Assembly (NCBI RefSeq): GCF_030499575.1 | Contig: NZ_JASTLC010000001.1 | Coordinates: 1,240,001 to 1,304,000, forward strand | Direction of reading: 5' to 3' | Source: Streptomyces sp. DG2A-72 | Lineage (GTDB): Bacteria > Actinomycetota > Actinomycetes > Streptomycetales > Streptomycetaceae | DNA length: 64,000 bases | Shown: in pieces, positions 1-7,644 of the stretch | How the letters are laid out: each line of letters opens with the position of its first letter | Position numbering within the stretch: the first letter of the stretch is position 1 | The notes under the pieces: model-generated | Seen by the model: only the letters and a program-made list of their open reading frames with translations | Database searches by the model: none | What the model was told of the DNA's origin: nothing | Translations under genes and position numbers: made by a program

Positions 1-1160
1 GCCAGCTCGCCACCTACCTCGCGGCGGCCCAGGCGGGCGTGGACGCGGTGGACGGGGCGGTGGCCTCGATGGCGGGCACGACGTCGCAGCCGTCCCTGTC
101 GGCGATCGTCGCCGCCACCGACCACTCCGAACGGCCGACGGGCCTGGACCTCCAGGCCGTCGGGGACCTGGAGCCGTACTGGGAGAGCGTCCGCCGTGTG
201 TACGCGCCGTTCGAGGCGGGCCTCGCCTCACCCACCGGGCGCGTCTACCACCACGAGATCCCGGGCGGCCAGCTGTCCAACCTGCGCACCCAGGCCGTCG
301 CGCTCGGCCTCGGCAACCGCTTCGAGGAGATCGAGGCGATGTACGCCGCCGCCGACCGCATCCTCGGCCGACTGGTGAAGGTCACCCCCTCGTCGAAGGT
401 GGTCGGCGACCTGGCCCTGCACCTGGTGGGAGCCGGTGTGACGCCGGAGGACTTCGAGGCGACGCCCGACCGGTTCGACATCCCCGACTCGGTCATCGGC
501 TTCCTGCGGGGCGAGCTGGGGACCCCGCCGGGCGGCTGGCCGGAGCCGTTCCGCACCAAGGCGCTCCAGGGACGCGCCGACGCAAGGCCCGTACAGGAGC
601 TGACCGCCGAGGACCGCAACGGCCTGGAGAAGTCCCGCCGCGCCACCCTCAACCGGCTGCTCTTCCCGGGCCCGACGCGCGAGTTCGCGACGCACCGTCA
701 GTCGTACGGCGACACCAGCATCCTGGACAGCAAGCACTTCTTCTACGGCCTGCGCCCCGCCAAGGAATACGCCGTCGATCTCGAGCCCGGCGTACGCCTG
801 CTCATCGAGCTCCAGGCCATCGGCGAGGCCGACGAACGCGGCATGCGCACCGTCATGGCCGGCCTGAACGGCCAGCTGCGGCCGATCCAGGTCCGCGACC
901 GGGCCGTCGCCTCGGACGCCCCGGTCACCGAGAAAGCGGACCGGACCAACCCCGGGCATGTGGCGGCGCCGTTCGCGGGCGTGGTGACGCTCGCGGTCGC
1001 CGAGGGCGATGTGGTGGAGGCCGGCGTGACCGTGGCCACCATCGAGGCGATGAAGATGGAGGCCGCCATCACCGCTCCGACGTCGGGCCGGGTCACGCGG
1101 CTGGCCATCAACCGCATCCAGCAGGTGGAGGGCGGAGACCTGCTGGTGGAGGTCGTGTAG
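1..1160 (+). CDS. pyc: Pyruvate carboxylase, C-terminal part (5' end outside window)
   Basis: Carboxylates pyruvate to oxaloacetate (ATP and biotin dependent, anaplerosis). The reading frame is already open at base 3, so the gene begins upstream of the window; only about 386 residues are visible. They comprise the end of the carboxyltransferase barrel (AVASMAGTTSQPS), the conserved post-barrel domain (GGQLSNLRTQA) and a C-terminal biotinyl carrier domain with the biotinylation site EAMKME. The domain order and the pyruvate-type barrel separate it from acyl-CoA carboxylases. A strong hairpin follows the stop codon. Identification is secure; the biotin carboxylase half cannot be judged here. 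Confidence 0.95.
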   Translation, partial: QLATYLAAAQAGVDAVDGAVASMAGTTSQPSLSAIVAATDHSERPTGLDLQAVGDLEPYWESVRRVYAPFEAGLASPTGRVYHHEIPGGQLSNLRTQAVALGLGNRFEEIEAMYAAADRILGRLVKVTPSSKVVGDLALHLVGAGVTPEDFEATPDRFDIPDSVIGFLRGELGTPPGGWPEPFRTKALQGRADARPVQELTAEDRNGLEKSRRATLNRLLFPGPTREFATHRQSYGDTSILDSKHFFYGLRPAKEYAVDLEPGVRLLIELQAIGEADERGMRTVMAGLNGQLRPIQVRDRAVASDAPVTEKADRTNPGHVAAPFAGVVTLAVAEGDVVEAGVTVATIEAMKMEAAITAPTSGRVTRLAINRIQQVEGGDLLVEVV

Positions 1161-1170
1161 CGGCACGGTA

Positions 1171-1192
1171 CCGCGCCCCCTAAGGGGCGCGG
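1171..1192 (+). terminator. Hairpin after pyc
   Basis: Perfect inverted repeat CCGCGCCCC / GGGGCGCGG with a 4-nt CTAA loop, 11 nt after the pyc stop. No U-tract follows, as is usual for Streptomyces terminators. The right arm (GGGGCGCGGGG) is also the left end of the dispersed elements found at 11.5, 18.3, 20.4, 27.2 and 58.8 kb. Confidence 0.7.
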
Positions 1193-1240
1193 GGCGTGCT
1201 TCCAGCGGAGCGCTTAGGCCGCGCAGGCCCGGACGAACGG

Positions 1241-1800
1241 GGGTCTCGATCATCAGGGGGTTCTTCAGGCGCTGGGGGAAGCGCTCGGCCCAGTGCCACT
1301 CGCCGGGGAGGGAGAAGTCGTCCTGGGACAGGACGTACGCGGTCGGGATGTCCAGCGCGTAGAACGCACTCGTGTCCGGCTTCTCCGTGAACGTGCCGAG
1401 CGGCTGCGGTACGAGCAGGGAGTGGACGATCCGCTGTGTCTCCTCGTCGGCGTCCTGCATGAACGCCTGCTGGAACACCTCGAACGGGAACACCACTGCG
1501 TTGTTGCCGGAGGCCGCCGCCACGGCGCGGAACATCTCGCAGTAGTGCGGCGGGCACGCGTCGATCAGCGACTCGCCGTCATTGGGGACGAACGCGCTCC
1601 AGAAGACCAGCCGGCGCAGCCGGGAGGCCGGCCGGGGCGCCGCGCCCACGGTCACATCGCGCGGGTCGTCGCCCTCGCCCAGTCCGGCCGGCGTGGGGGG
1701 TGTGCACCTCATGCCCGGCGGCCCGCAGCTCGCCTGCGACGGGGCGCCGGGCCCATCCTCCGTGGCAAGCGCCGGTCACCAGGACGAAGGTCTCGCTCAT
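1241..1800 (-). pseudogene. Decayed alpha/beta hydrolase (EstC-like), frameshifted and internally deleted
   Basis: Starts like an intact esterase (MSETFVLVTGACHGGW) with an ATG at 1800. The frame shifts at a run of six G at 1695-1700; in the new frame coding continues as GLGEGDDPRDVT. A deletion then joins this to RLRRLVFWSAFVPNDGES, so the central section that normally carries the GHSYGG nucleophile elbow is absent. Homology stops near 1241 at PLMIET, where the family normally continues to the GSHE segment with the catalytic His. Two of three catalytic residues are missing, so it cannot be active. It is the last gene of the relic operon on this strand. The family call is from recognised sequence pattern, not from a search. 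Confidence 0.75.
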
Positions 1801-1833
1801 GCCGATCTCCTTTGATCGTTGACAGCCAATCGG

Positions 1834-2525
1834 TCATAACCAGCGAGGGAGCTTGGACAGCTCGCCGCGCAGTTCTTCGGTGCCGCCACGGCCGGTGAGC
1901 CAGGCGGCGAGTGCGTACGGCGGGCCGGAGACCTTCGTACGGGGGTGAGAGAGGCCGAGTACGGCCGTGCCGTGGCCGTCAGCCACGAGTTCGGCGCCGA
2001 CGTCGGGGCCGACCCGCGACGGCATCCACCCGGCCGCATCGCGCACGAGGGCCCACGCCAGGTCGGGCGGCAGTACGTCCATGCCGACGCCGACGCGCAG
2101 GTCGACCAGGTGGATCCAGACCTCGCGGGCCCGCAGCCACGGCACTTCGGTCGCCGGGATCTCGCGGCCCTGTGCGCTGGTGACGGTGGCCGACCAGGCG
2201 TCGCCGGACAGCGCCTCGGCGGCTTGCGCGAAACGCGCGGCGGACTCCCGTACGTCTTCCCGCTGTTCGGCGAGGGGCCGTCCCGCGCCCGCCTCGATGT
2301 CCGTGGCCCGCTGGTCCGGCGAGGTGTACATCGGCGTCGGGATTCCCGTCCGGGCCCAGGTCAGCAGGTTGGCCAGGGCGTCGGCGTTGCGGGCGAGGTG
2401 GGTGAGGAGGTGACTGCGGTCCAGCCCGGGAGGGCGGACGGCTCGGTCACCGCCTCCGCCGACAGCGCGTCGACGGCCTGCGCCAGTCGACGCTGCCCGT
2501 CGGCGACCCACTCAAGGACCTTCAC
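1834..2525 (-). pseudogene. Maleylpyruvate isomerase-family (DinB-like, mycothiol-dependent) protein, one-base frameshift
   Basis: Starts at GTG 2525 (VKVLEWVADGQRRLAQAV), overlapping the upstream stop by 4 nt (GTGA, translational coupling). The N-terminal 35 residues end at SALPGWT; the rest (RSHLLTHLARNADALANLL to the C-terminal SKLPRWL) lies in another frame. Inserting one C in the ACC/CGC stretch around 2418-2420 restores a continuous protein of about 230 residues containing the family motif GW-x3-H-x-x-x-HLARNADAL. The family includes the mycothiol-dependent maleylpyruvate isomerase of the gentisate pathway, which fits its relic neighbours. Either a real inactivating indel or a homopolymer sequencing error; the ruined neighbours favour the former. 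Confidence 0.75.
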
Positions 2526-3034
2526 TGCTTGTCCTCGACGACGGTGTTGACGCACTCCCCGACGCCCTCGATCACCGTCCGCACGACCTGACCGGGCTTC
2601 AGGAACACCTTGGGATCGCGGGCCGCGCCGACCCCGCCCGGTGTGCCGGTGAGGATGAGATCGCCCGCCTCCAGGGTCGTGAACGTGCTGAGGTAGGCGG
2701 CGACATGGGCCGGGGTGAAGATGACACCGAGGCGCAGACACGCGTACGTCAGGATCACGAACTCGGCGGTGTTGGGCGGTTGCACCACGAGCCGGTCGTC
2801 CGGGCGCAGGCCCAGCGCGGCCAGGCGCAGAGCCGCGGCGTCGGCGTGCTCGGCGAGTTGACGATAGGTCAGCCGACGGTCGCCGTCGACGAGCGCGATC
2901 GTGTCGGGCGTCGCGTCGGCGACGGCGTGGAGCCGGTCGCCGAGGGCGATGCCTTCCCAGTAGCCCTTCGCGGTGTAGCGCTCGGCGTACTCCGCGGGCC
3001 AGGCCACAGCGCCGTTGCTGCTCGGCCTGGGCAT
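2522..3034 (-). pseudogene. Deletion fusion: aryl-AMP ligase N-terminus joined to fumarylacetoacetate hydrolase C-terminus
   Basis: A single open 170-residue frame made of two unrelated halves. Residues 1 to about 104 are the N-terminus of a DhbE/EntE-type aryl-AMP ligase (WPAEYAERYTAKGYWEG, LTYRQLAEHADAAALRL, DRLVVQPPNTAEFV). From IFTPAHVAAYLSTFTTLE on it is the C-terminal third of an FAH-family hydrolase (AGDLILTGTPGGVG, VFLKPGQVV). The ligase half lacks the ATP-binding P-loop and catalytic lysine; the hydrolase half lacks the metal-binding core. An SD (GAGGAG) and ATG are kept, so it could still be translated. Most simply a large in-frame deletion inside an operon; a salicylate/gentisate cluster (salicylyl-AMP ligase ... 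fumarylpyruvate hydrolase) would supply both ends. Confidence 0.8.
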
Positions 3035-3045
3035 GGTCGTTCTCC

Positions 3046-3171
3046 TCAGCAGATGAAGCGGTGAGGCACGATCACGGCGTCCAGTGCGGATCAGCCCGTC
3101 GGCGGTGAGCCGCAGGGGATTGATCTCGATCTCGGCGGTGTCCGGGCCGGCGGCCAGAGCGCCGGCGAGGG
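3046..3171 (-). pseudogene. Tail of an NDP-forming acyl-CoA synthetase (ATP-grasp subunit)
   Basis: Only about 40 codons remain. ALAAGPDTAEIEINPLRL-TADG is the C-terminal signature of ADP-forming CoA ligases (xx-EINPL-x-V motif). After GLI the frame slips by one base: the expected ending ALDAVIVPH is encoded in the next frame and runs to a TGA 12 nt before the following ATG. The 5' end of the relic stops at about 3171, exactly where homology to an unrelated gene on the opposite strand begins, so this marks a rearrangement junction. Confidence 0.65.
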
Positions 3172-3470
3172 CGCACCCCGGTCGCCGGGGCCCGCGTCGA
3201 GGTGTGGGAGGCCGACGACGACGGGATGTACGACCATGGCGCCCTCGCCGGGCGCGCGCACCTGTTCACCGACGCCGAGGGCCGCTACCGGTTCTGGGGG
3301 CTCACCCCCACGCCGTACCCGATCCACATCTTCGTCGCGGACCACCCCTGCCTGGACAGCGACTCGCTCATCCGCCCCTTCACCCGTCACGAGGCCGTAA
3401 CACCGATGCCGGGCGGCCGCCGGCCGGCGGGCTCGTGGACCTCGGCGACCTTCGACATGGCCCTCGGCAG
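3172..3470 (+). pseudogene. Relic of an intradiol ring-cleavage dioxygenase (hydroxyquinol/catechol type)
   Basis: The segment TPVAGARVEVWEADDDGMYD, then FTDAEGRYRFWGLTPTPYPI, is typical of intradiol dioxygenases. It jumps straight to HIFVADHPCLDSDSLI, the family C-terminal region, and fades out around FDMAL. The part between PYPI and HIF, which carries the RPAHIH motif and the iron-ligand Tyr/His residues, is deleted. There is no start codon with a ribosome site at the 5' end, which abuts the opposite-strand CoA-ligase tail. A non-functional remnant that adds a ring-cleavage enzyme to the ruined aromatic catabolism genes here. Confidence 0.7.
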
Positions 3471-3527
3471 GCAGTGGCCCGTCCCCCTGCAACCCCCTCG
3501 CAACCTCCCGCGTGCTGCGCTGTCGGC

Positions 3528-3887
3528 ATGTATGAAGAGACCCCGCGTGTCGAGCTCACGCCCGCGGCCGCCGACCTGTTGCGTCGGCTGCGGCAGGCGC
3601 ACGGTCCGCTGATGTTCCATCAGTCCGGCGGCTGCTGCGACGGCAGTGCGCCCATGTGTTACCCGGAGGGCGAGTTCCGTACCGGCGGCTCGGACGTGCT
3701 GCTTGCGGAGTTGGCCGTGGACGGGGTCGAGGAGCCGGTGGGCTTCTGGATGTCGAGGAGTCAGTACGAGGTGTGGAGCCACACCCGGCTGATCGTCGAC
3801 GTCGTCGAGGGCCGGGGCAGCGGCTTCTCGCTGGAGGCACCCGAGGGGGTGCGTTTTCTGATCCGTTCGCGCGTAGTCGGCGCTTAG
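3528..3887 (+). CDS. DUF779 family protein
   Basis: A 119-residue protein with the family core SGGCCDGSAPMC (adjacent cysteines, possible metal site) and a C-terminal GRGSGFSLE segment. DUF779 proteins are usually encoded beside acetaldehyde or other aldehyde dehydrogenases and their function is unknown. Here no aldehyde dehydrogenase is adjacent, so it may have been orphaned by the deletions just upstream. The ATG at 3528 gives the usual family length; no strong SD precedes it. Codon use is normal and the frame intact, so it is kept as a gene. Confidence 0.8.
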   Translation: MYEETPRVELTPAAADLLRRLRQAHGPLMFHQSGGCCDGSAPMCYPEGEFRTGGSDVLLAELAVDGVEEPVGFWMSRSQYEVWSHTRLIVDVVEGRGSGFSLEAPEGVRFLIRSRVVGA

Positions 3888-3961
3888 GCACCCCGGCGGT
3901 CCCGCCCTCTGTTCCAATTCCCCTGAGTTCCAGGACATGTGACGAGACCTCAGGGGACACT

Positions 3962-5200
3962 GTGACGCGTCGTCAGAAACGGTTCGGAGCGGGTAGATCG
4001 GTACTGGCGCTTCTCACGGCATTCGGCGCGCTGACCGGTGCGGCCCTGATGGGGGCGGCACCGGCCGGCGCCGTTCAGGGCGGCACCCGGATCGCGCCGG
4101 GTGTCACGTACGAGCAGTTCGACATCCAGGCGGCCAAGGGTCTGACGCGGGCGCATGTGCTCAGCGTCGACCTGCGCAATCCGAAGGTCCGGCTCGGACT
4201 GCTGTATCCGGGGGCGGTGGCCGCCCGCGGGACCGTGTCCCGGCTGGCCGACGCTCAGGGCGCCGTAGGAGGCGTCAACGGCGACTTCTTCAACCTCACC
4301 GAGACCCAGCACCCGGGCGTGCAGGCGACCGGCGCGAGTGTGGGACCGGCGATCGCCAAGGGCAGCGCGCTGAGCGCCGCGGTACCGGGTGGCCAGCGCT
4401 TCGGACCCGCGCTGCCGCCCGGCACGAGCACGAAGGACGTGTTCGGAGTCGGCGACGACCGGCGGGCCCGGCTGGACAGCCTCTCCCTGACCGGGTCGGT
4501 CCGCACGCCCGACGGGAAGGTGCCGCTCGGCGGGCTCAATCAGTACGCGCTGCCCGTGGGCTCGGTCGGCGCCTACACCGCCAAGTGGGGCAGCGTCTCC
4601 CGGGTGCGCGCCACGTGCGGGACGGACACCAACCGTGCCGCGCCGTGCAGTACCGACACATACGAGGTGACGGTCCGCGGGGGACGTGTGGTGTCGACCG
4701 CCGACACCCCGGGCAGCGGCACCATCGCCCGGGACAGCACCGTGCTGGTCGGCCGGGAGGGGGGTGCGCAGCAGTTGCGAAAGCTGTCCAAGGGGGAGCG
4801 CGTCACGGTGCAGCACAAGCTGGTGCCGGCCAAGGCCCGGAAACCGTTCAGCTTCGCCCTGGGCGGCTTCCCGGTCCTGACGGACGGACAGCCGTTGCCC
4901 GGACTGGACAACAGGACCGCGGCGGTGCGCACGGCCGTGGGCATCGCGGATGGCGGGCGGCGGGTGATTCTGCTCGCGCTGGACGGCGCCGCCGAGTACC
5001 GTACCGGCCTGACAGTCGCCGAAGTCGCCGACGCCATGCGGAAGTTGGGCTCGGTCGACGCGTTCAACCTCGACGGCGGCGGGTCAACGACGCTGGTCGC
5101 CCGCGCGCCGGGTGCGACCGCCGTGACCGTACGCAACCATCCCTCCGGCGGCGCGGAACGCCCCGTCCCGAACGGCATCGGGGTCTTCTCGGCCGGCTGA
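3962..5200 (+). CDS. Secreted phosphodiester glycosidase family protein (NAGPA domain)
   Basis: A 412-residue exported protein. The N-terminus has an RR-rich region and a hydrophobic stretch ending in an AxA-like site (APAGA), giving a signal peptide of about 38 residues. The body carries the phosphodiester glycosidase (DUF2233/NAGPA) signatures GGVNGDFFN and, near the C-terminus, AFNLDGGGSTTLV followed by RPVPNGIGV. Relatives cleave N-acetylglucosamine-phosphodiester bonds; bacterial substrates are mostly unknown, with wall glycopolymers or exopolysaccharide plausible. GTG 3962 is chosen because it directly precedes the charged signal-peptide n-region. Monocistronic; convergent with the small gene downstream. 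Confidence 0.85.
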   Translation: MTRRQKRFGAGRSVLALLTAFGALTGAALMGAAPAGAVQGGTRIAPGVTYEQFDIQAAKGLTRAHVLSVDLRNPKVRLGLLYPGAVAARGTVSRLADAQGAVGGVNGDFFNLTETQHPGVQATGASVGPAIAKGSALSAAVPGGQRFGPALPPGTSTKDVFGVGDDRRARLDSLSLTGSVRTPDGKVPLGGLNQYALPVGSVGAYTAKWGSVSRVRATCGTDTNRAAPCSTDTYEVTVRGGRVVSTADTPGSGTIARDSTVLVGREGGAQQLRKLSKGERVTVQHKLVPAKARKPFSFALGGFPVLTDGQPLPGLDNRTAAVRTAVGIADGGRRVILLALDGAAEYRTGLTVAEVADAMRKLGSVDAFNLDGGGSTTLVARAPGATAVTVRNHPSGGAERPVPNGIGVFSAG

Positions 5201-5214
5201 CCGCCGCGGTGGCC

Positions 5215-5409
5215 TCACGGTCTCAGACTGCTGACGATGTCCGCGGTCGCCGTGAGGCCGCTCTCGATGGTCGGCGCCATGCTCGAGCTCGCCATGTAGA
5301 ACCCGAGCAGCGCGCAGACGATCGCGTGGCTGGGCTTCAGCCCGCCGTGGCGCAGGAAGATCACCGCCAGGATCAACAGCAGCAGCACCACAGAGATGGA
5401 CACGGCCAT
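5215..5409 (-). CDS. Small two-helix membrane protein
   Basis: A 64-residue protein that is almost entirely two hydrophobic helices: residues 2-19 (VSISVVLLLLILAVIFL) and about 29-45, separated by RHGGLKPSH. A textbook SD (GGAGGAGG) sits 6-7 nt before the ATG, which is good evidence it is translated despite its size. No enzymatic motif. Similar small proteins are common in Streptomyces, function unknown. The 3' end is 15 bp from the convergent glycosidase stop. Confidence 0.75.
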   Translation of the reverse strand: MAVSISVVLLLLILAVIFLRHGGLKPSHAIVCALLGFYMASSSMAPTIESGLTATADIVSSLRP

Positions 5410-5512
5410 CGAAAACCTCCTCCGCCACGTCCGCTTCGCGGCGTTCGGCCACGAGTGTGGCGTAGCGGAGGGTTCGTCCGGGCGGCTGGCGTGTCCTCCG
5501 AACGTGTGGTGT

Positions 5513-6376
5513 CTAGGCCGACGGGTGTGCGTCCAGGAAGGCTTCCAGGCCGATCAGGTCGTCGGTGTTGAGGTAGTCGACGTCGGCGGCGAGGAGTTCC
5601 GTCCACAGGGCGTCCCGGGCGGGGCCCGCGATGTCCGGGGTGGCCCAGAAGCGGACCTTCTGCCCGCGCGCGTGCGCGGCCTGGACGATGGTGTGCAGCT
5701 TCTGCCGCTCGGCGGCCGGGAAGGCGCCCACGCCCCGCCAGGTGAAGTTGAGCGTCCAGTTGTCGCTGATCAGCGGGACGAAGGAGGCGGGCGCGGAGGT
5801 GCCGAGGTCGGCGAGCCGGCCGTCGTAGAAGGCCCGGCGTACGGTCTGGGCCTCCATGGGCACGCGGGCCGCGCGGTCGCCGGAGATCACCGCGGTGACG
5901 GGACCGGGGTACACCCGGCCGTGCGCGTACGTGGTGAACAGGCCCTTGTAGCGCCGCAGGTGCCGGTCGAGTTCGAGGTACGTGGAGGAGCCCTCGGTCT
6001 TGATGTCGATGAGCAGTTGGAGCGAGCCGCGGTAACCCCGGTAGACGGAACCGTGGTTGGCCTTCACACGGGACGCGAGCGTGTCCAGGTAGAGGGATTC
6101 GAGGGTGCGCGCCGGGTCGAGGTCCACTTGGTCGTGCGCGACGAGGAGTTGGTCGCCGACGAGCCAGATGTCGGCCTCGACGCTGCCGAAGCGGTGGTCG
6201 AGGGCGTCGAGGAGGGGACGGGGGTGCTCGTAGTCGTTGTGTGCGTGGGCGCGCCAGAGCGGGCGCGGGTGATGCTTCTTCTGCTCGCCCGCCAGTGCCT
6301 GTGAGGCGGGCACCACGACCGCGCCCGCGAGGGCGGCGCCGAGGGTGAGGACTCTGCGACGGGTGGTGTGGGCCAT
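5513..6376 (-). CDS. Tat-exported glycerophosphodiester phosphodiesterase-like protein
   Basis: A 287-residue protein with a twin-arginine signal (TTRRRVLTLG then a hydrophobic run ending ASQALA). The mature part has the PI-PLC/GDPD TIM-barrel pattern: AHNDYEHPRPLLDAL at the start (first catalytic His), VEADIWLVGDQLLVAHD (metal-binding E and D plus second His), LLIDIKTE, and a C-terminal VRFWATPD...LNTDD. Such enzymes hydrolyse glycerophosphodiesters or phosphoinositides outside the cell. The ATG has an SD-like GGGGAGAGAG. The substrate cannot be set from sequence. Confidence 0.85.
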   Translation of the reverse strand: MAHTTRRRVLTLGAALAGAVVVPASQALAGEQKKHHPRPLWRAHAHNDYEHPRPLLDALDHRFGSVEADIWLVGDQLLVAHDQVDLDPARTLESLYLDTLASRVKANHGSVYRGYRGSLQLLIDIKTEGSSTYLELDRHLRRYKGLFTTYAHGRVYPGPVTAVISGDRAARVPMEAQTVRRAFYDGRLADLGTSAPASFVPLISDNWTLNFTWRGVGAFPAAERQKLHTIVQAAHARGQKVRFWATPDIAGPARDALWTELLAADVDYLNTDDLIGLEAFLDAHPSA

Positions 6377-6510
6377 GCTCTCTCCCCGAGGTGGTCTGAA
6401 GGGAAACCTCAGCGAGTATGCGTTCGAGCGGGGCTCAAGAAACCGCCTGAGAAAGTGAGTTGGCCGGACTGCCGCCGTGAGTTCATTTCCTTGGCCGAAG
6501 GCACACCGAA

Positions 6511-6535
6511 AAGCCCGCCCCTGGTGGGACGGGCT
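6511..6535 (-). terminator. Terminator of the acyl-CoA dehydrogenase operon
   Basis: Inverted repeat AAGCCCGCCC / GGGACGGGCTT around a CTGGT-type loop, with one mismatch, about 27 bp beyond the stop of the last gene. Read on the minus strand it ends in a short T-rich stretch (GGGCTTTTCGG), so it looks like a factor-independent terminator. Confidence 0.7.
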
Positions 6536-6561
6536 TCTCGCGGTCTACTCCCAGGTGTACG

Positions 6562-7644
6562 TCAGGGGGCGCGCAGGTCGACCAGTTCGGCCAGCGCGGC
6601 GCGGTGGCCGCCCGCGGTGCCGTACGCGATCGAGTCCGCCTTGGCCCGCTTCAGATACAGATGCACCGGGTGCTCCCAGGTCATCCCGAGACCGCCGTGC
6701 AACTGCACCGCCTCCTCGGCGGCGTGGACGGCGACGCCCGCCGCACAGGCCTGCGCGACGGCGACCGCCACCTCGACGTCCTCGCCGGCCGCGAGCGCGT
6801 CCGCCGCGTTCCGGGCGGCTGCCCGCAGGTTGACGACCTCCAGCCACAGCTGCGCGAGCCGGTGCTTGATCGCCTGGAATCCGCCGACGGCCCGGTTGAA
6901 CTGCTTCCGCTCCTTGAGATACCGGACCGTCTCGGTCAACGCCCAGTCGGCGAGGCCTAGCTGCTCGGACGCGAGCAGCCCGGCTCCGGCCCGCAGGGCC
7001 CGTCGTACGGCGGGTTCGGCATCGCCCAGCCGACGCCCGCGAGCGCCTTCCAGCACCACGCGCGCCACCGGCCGCGTCAGGTCCAGCGAGACCTGCGGTA
7101 CGACGGTCACGGCATCGGCGTCGACGGCGTACAGCCCACCGTCGTCCGCGGGCACGAGCAGCACGTCCGCGGCCGACGCGTCCGCGATGCCGGTCAACTC
7201 GCCGTGCAGGGTGCCGTCTTCATGTCGTACGGCCTTGAAGGCGCCGTCCGCAGCGACGTTCAGTGCGACGGCGAGGACGCCGATCCGCCGCCCGGACGCC
7301 AGCTCGGCGAGCAGGTCGCCGGCGTCGCACGCCAGCAGGGCCTCCGTGGCGACCACGGCGCTCGTCAGATACGGCACGGGGGCGACGGCCCGCCCCAACT
7401 CCTCCAGCACGACGGCGACTTCGCGGTGGGTGGCGCCCTGGCCGCCCTGCGCCTCGGGGACGAGCAGCCCGGCGAGTCCCATGCCGTCGGCGAGGGACTT
7501 CCACAGGGAGAGGTCGTGCGGGGCGTCGGACTCGGTGCGGGCGATCACGCCCGCCGCGTCGCAGTGGTCGGTGAGCAGGTCACGGACGGCGGCGCGCAGC
7601 GCCTCTTCCTCCTCCGAGTACAGCAGGTCACGCTGTGCGGTCAT
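6562..7644 (-). CDS. Acyl-CoA dehydrogenase (second of pair)
   Basis: A 360-residue flavoenzyme of the acyl-CoA dehydrogenase fold. Seen: N-terminal helical domain (YSEEEEALRAAVRDLL), middle region with unusually short beta domain, and C-terminal helices with ERKQFNRAVGGFQAIKHRLA and LHGGLGMTWEHPVHLYLKRA. It starts with ATG overlapping the stop of the larger dehydrogenase (ATGA), so the two are translationally coupled. Paired, dissimilar dehydrogenases like these form alpha2beta2 heteromers in actinobacterial sterol and fatty-acid side-chain degradation (FadE pairs); that inference rests on the pairing. The substrate is unknown. Confidence 0.85.
   Translation of the reverse strand: MTAQRDLLYSEEEEALRAAVRDLLTDHCDAAGVIARTESDAPHDLSLWKSLADGMGLAGLLVPEAQGGQGATHREVAVVLEELGRAVAPVPYLTSAVVATEALLACDAGDLLAELASGRRIGVLAVALNVAADGAFKAVRHEDGTLHGELTGIADASAADVLLVPADDGGLYAVDADAVTVVPQVSLDLTRPVARVVLEGARGRRLGDAEPAVRRALRAGAGLLASEQLGLADWALTETVRYLKERKQFNRAVGGFQAIKHRLAQLWLEVVNLRAAARNAADALAAGEDVEVAVAVAQACAAGVAVHAAEEAVQLHGGLGMTWEHPVHLYLKRAKADSIAYGTAGGHRAALAELVDLRAP

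Noticed and set aside
228..1712. Long minus-strand open frame through the pyc gene
   Set aside because: Only its first 150 or so codons (1712-1241) match a hydrolase; the rest is the antisense of pyc and has no family resemblance.
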